A stretch of 23,729 nt of DNA from NCBI GenBank assembly GCA_021799715.1, contig JAJYZY010000024.1:1-23729 (forward strand), in the 5' to 3' direction. The DNA comes from Planctomycetota bacterium (GTDB lineage Bacteria; Planctomycetota; Phycisphaerae; WQYP01). The notes beneath the pieces are model-generated. The model had not been told where the DNA came from. It saw nothing but the letters and a program-made list of their open reading frames with translations, and did no database searches. Made by a program: the position numbers and the translations under genes. This document shows positions 23,234 to 23,729 of the stretch, one piece after another (within the stretch, counting starts at the first letter, position 1; every line of letters starts with the position of its first letter).

Positions 23234-23729
23234 TTACCTTGCCGGAATCACAATGCGCTCGCCGGCGCGAAGTTTATTGGGGCTTGAGCCGATCACCCGG
23301 CGGTTGGCATTGTAAATTCTCTTCCACAGTGCCGCGTTGTGATAAAACTTGCGGGCAATGCCGGACAAATCTTCACCTGGTCGGACCACATACGTGCGGC
23401 CTCCGCGCGAAGAAGACGCGTACGCACGATGCTGCCGACGGGACACCGCAACATGCCCATGGCGCGGCAGGCGAATTTTCTGCCCGATACGCATGCGGCG
23501 TGGATCAAGGCCGGGATTGGCCCGTTCCAGAGCGTGAATCATGCGTTCACTGCCATAAATGCGTCGGGAAATCGATGCCAGCGTATCACCCCTGCGAACA
23601 ATGTACACGCCGCTGTGCGGAGCCGAAAGCGTGAGCGTCCTGCCGCGATGATGATGACGGCGGGAGCGCAATGTTATACCGGAGGATGACCCGGTGCCGC
23701 TGGTGTTAACCGGCGGGAAATTCAGCGTT
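23234..23729 (-). CDS. LysM-domain protein, 5' end beyond the window
   Basis: Two LysM repeats are visible: [19 protein letters not shown] and onward to GQKIRLPR, and [19 protein letters not shown] and onward to [10 protein letters not shown], which ends the protein at 23234. LysM domains bind N-acetylglucosamine polymers such as peptidoglycan. The frame stays open through 23729, with [17 protein letters not shown] upstream of the repeats, so the apparent TTG start at 23671 is probably not the real start and the N-terminus lies outside the window. The upstream part looks like a flexible linker. A cell-envelope role is likely, and no catalytic domain is seen in the available part. Confidence 0.85.
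   Translation of the reverse strand, partial: TLNFPPVNTSGTGSSSGITLRSRRHHHRGRTLTLSAPHSGVYIVRRGDTLASISRRIYGSERMIHALERANPGLDPRRMRIGQKIRLPRHGHVAVSRRQHRAYASSSRGGRTYVVRPGEDLSGIARKFYHNAALWKRIYNANRRVIGSSPNKLRAGERIVIPAR

Overview
The window reads as a chromosomal segment of a planctomycete, most likely of the Phycisphaerae. The reasons are a PVM-type (Planctomycetes-Verrucomicrobia) bacterial microcompartment (BMC) operon, an exported protein ending in a WGxLPxRxR-type tail that I associate with planctomycetes, and base composition and codon use that look moderately GC-rich. No rRNA or tRNA gene was seen. The assignment is inference from gene content only.

Left part (1-5420, plus strand apart from the IS fragment): the end of an insertion sequence with the start of an ISNCY-like transposase (minus strand, cut by the window edge); lysC (aspartate kinase); msrA (methionine sulfoxide reductase A); a gene-poor stretch with repeat-like DNA; then a two-gene unit. 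That unit encodes a Tat-exported DsrE/DsrF-like protein and an unusual exported fusion of a periplasmic substrate-binding domain with a TsdA-like dihaem thiosulfate dehydrogenase domain. I infer a periplasmic sulfur-oxidation function.

Middle (5421-9890): an AT-rich intergenic region, a translationally coupled RloA/RloB (AbiL-like) putative phage-defence pair, then on the minus strand leuB (3-isopropylmalate dehydrogenase) and a secreted protein of unknown function.

BMC operon (10181-18667, all plus): a promoter overlapped by a 28-bp palindrome, a PduL-type phosphotransacylase, two BMC-H shell proteins, an acetate-kinase-family kinase, a third BMC-H, a hairpin-rich intergenic region, a CoA-acylating aldehyde dehydrogenase, an RpiB-like protein of unknown function, a class II aldolase, a lactate/malate-dehydrogenase-family protein and a DeoR-family regulator. 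By analogy with the known PVM compartment for L-fucose and L-rhamnose, the aldolase would cleave a deoxyketose 1-phosphate to DHAP and lactaldehyde. The dehydrogenase would make lactyl-CoA, PduL lactyl-phosphate, and the kinase lactate plus ATP; the NAD-dependent dehydrogenase could recycle cofactor. Four proteins (PduL, aldehyde dehydrogenase, RpiB-like, aldolase) carry terminal amphipathic helices resembling encapsulation peptides. No pentameric BMC-P vertex gene is present in the window.

Right part (18838-23729, minus strand): a TerC-family membrane protein overlapping the end of an HExxH lipoprotein gene, a Fic gene broken by a frameshift, a repeated-motif intergenic region, an orphan N4/N6 DNA methyltransferase, and a LysM protein running off the right edge.

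The strongest candidates for something undescribed are the substrate-binding/TsdA fusion with its Tat-exported partner, the RpiB-like cargo-type protein, and the hairpin-structured non-coding parts of the BMC operon.
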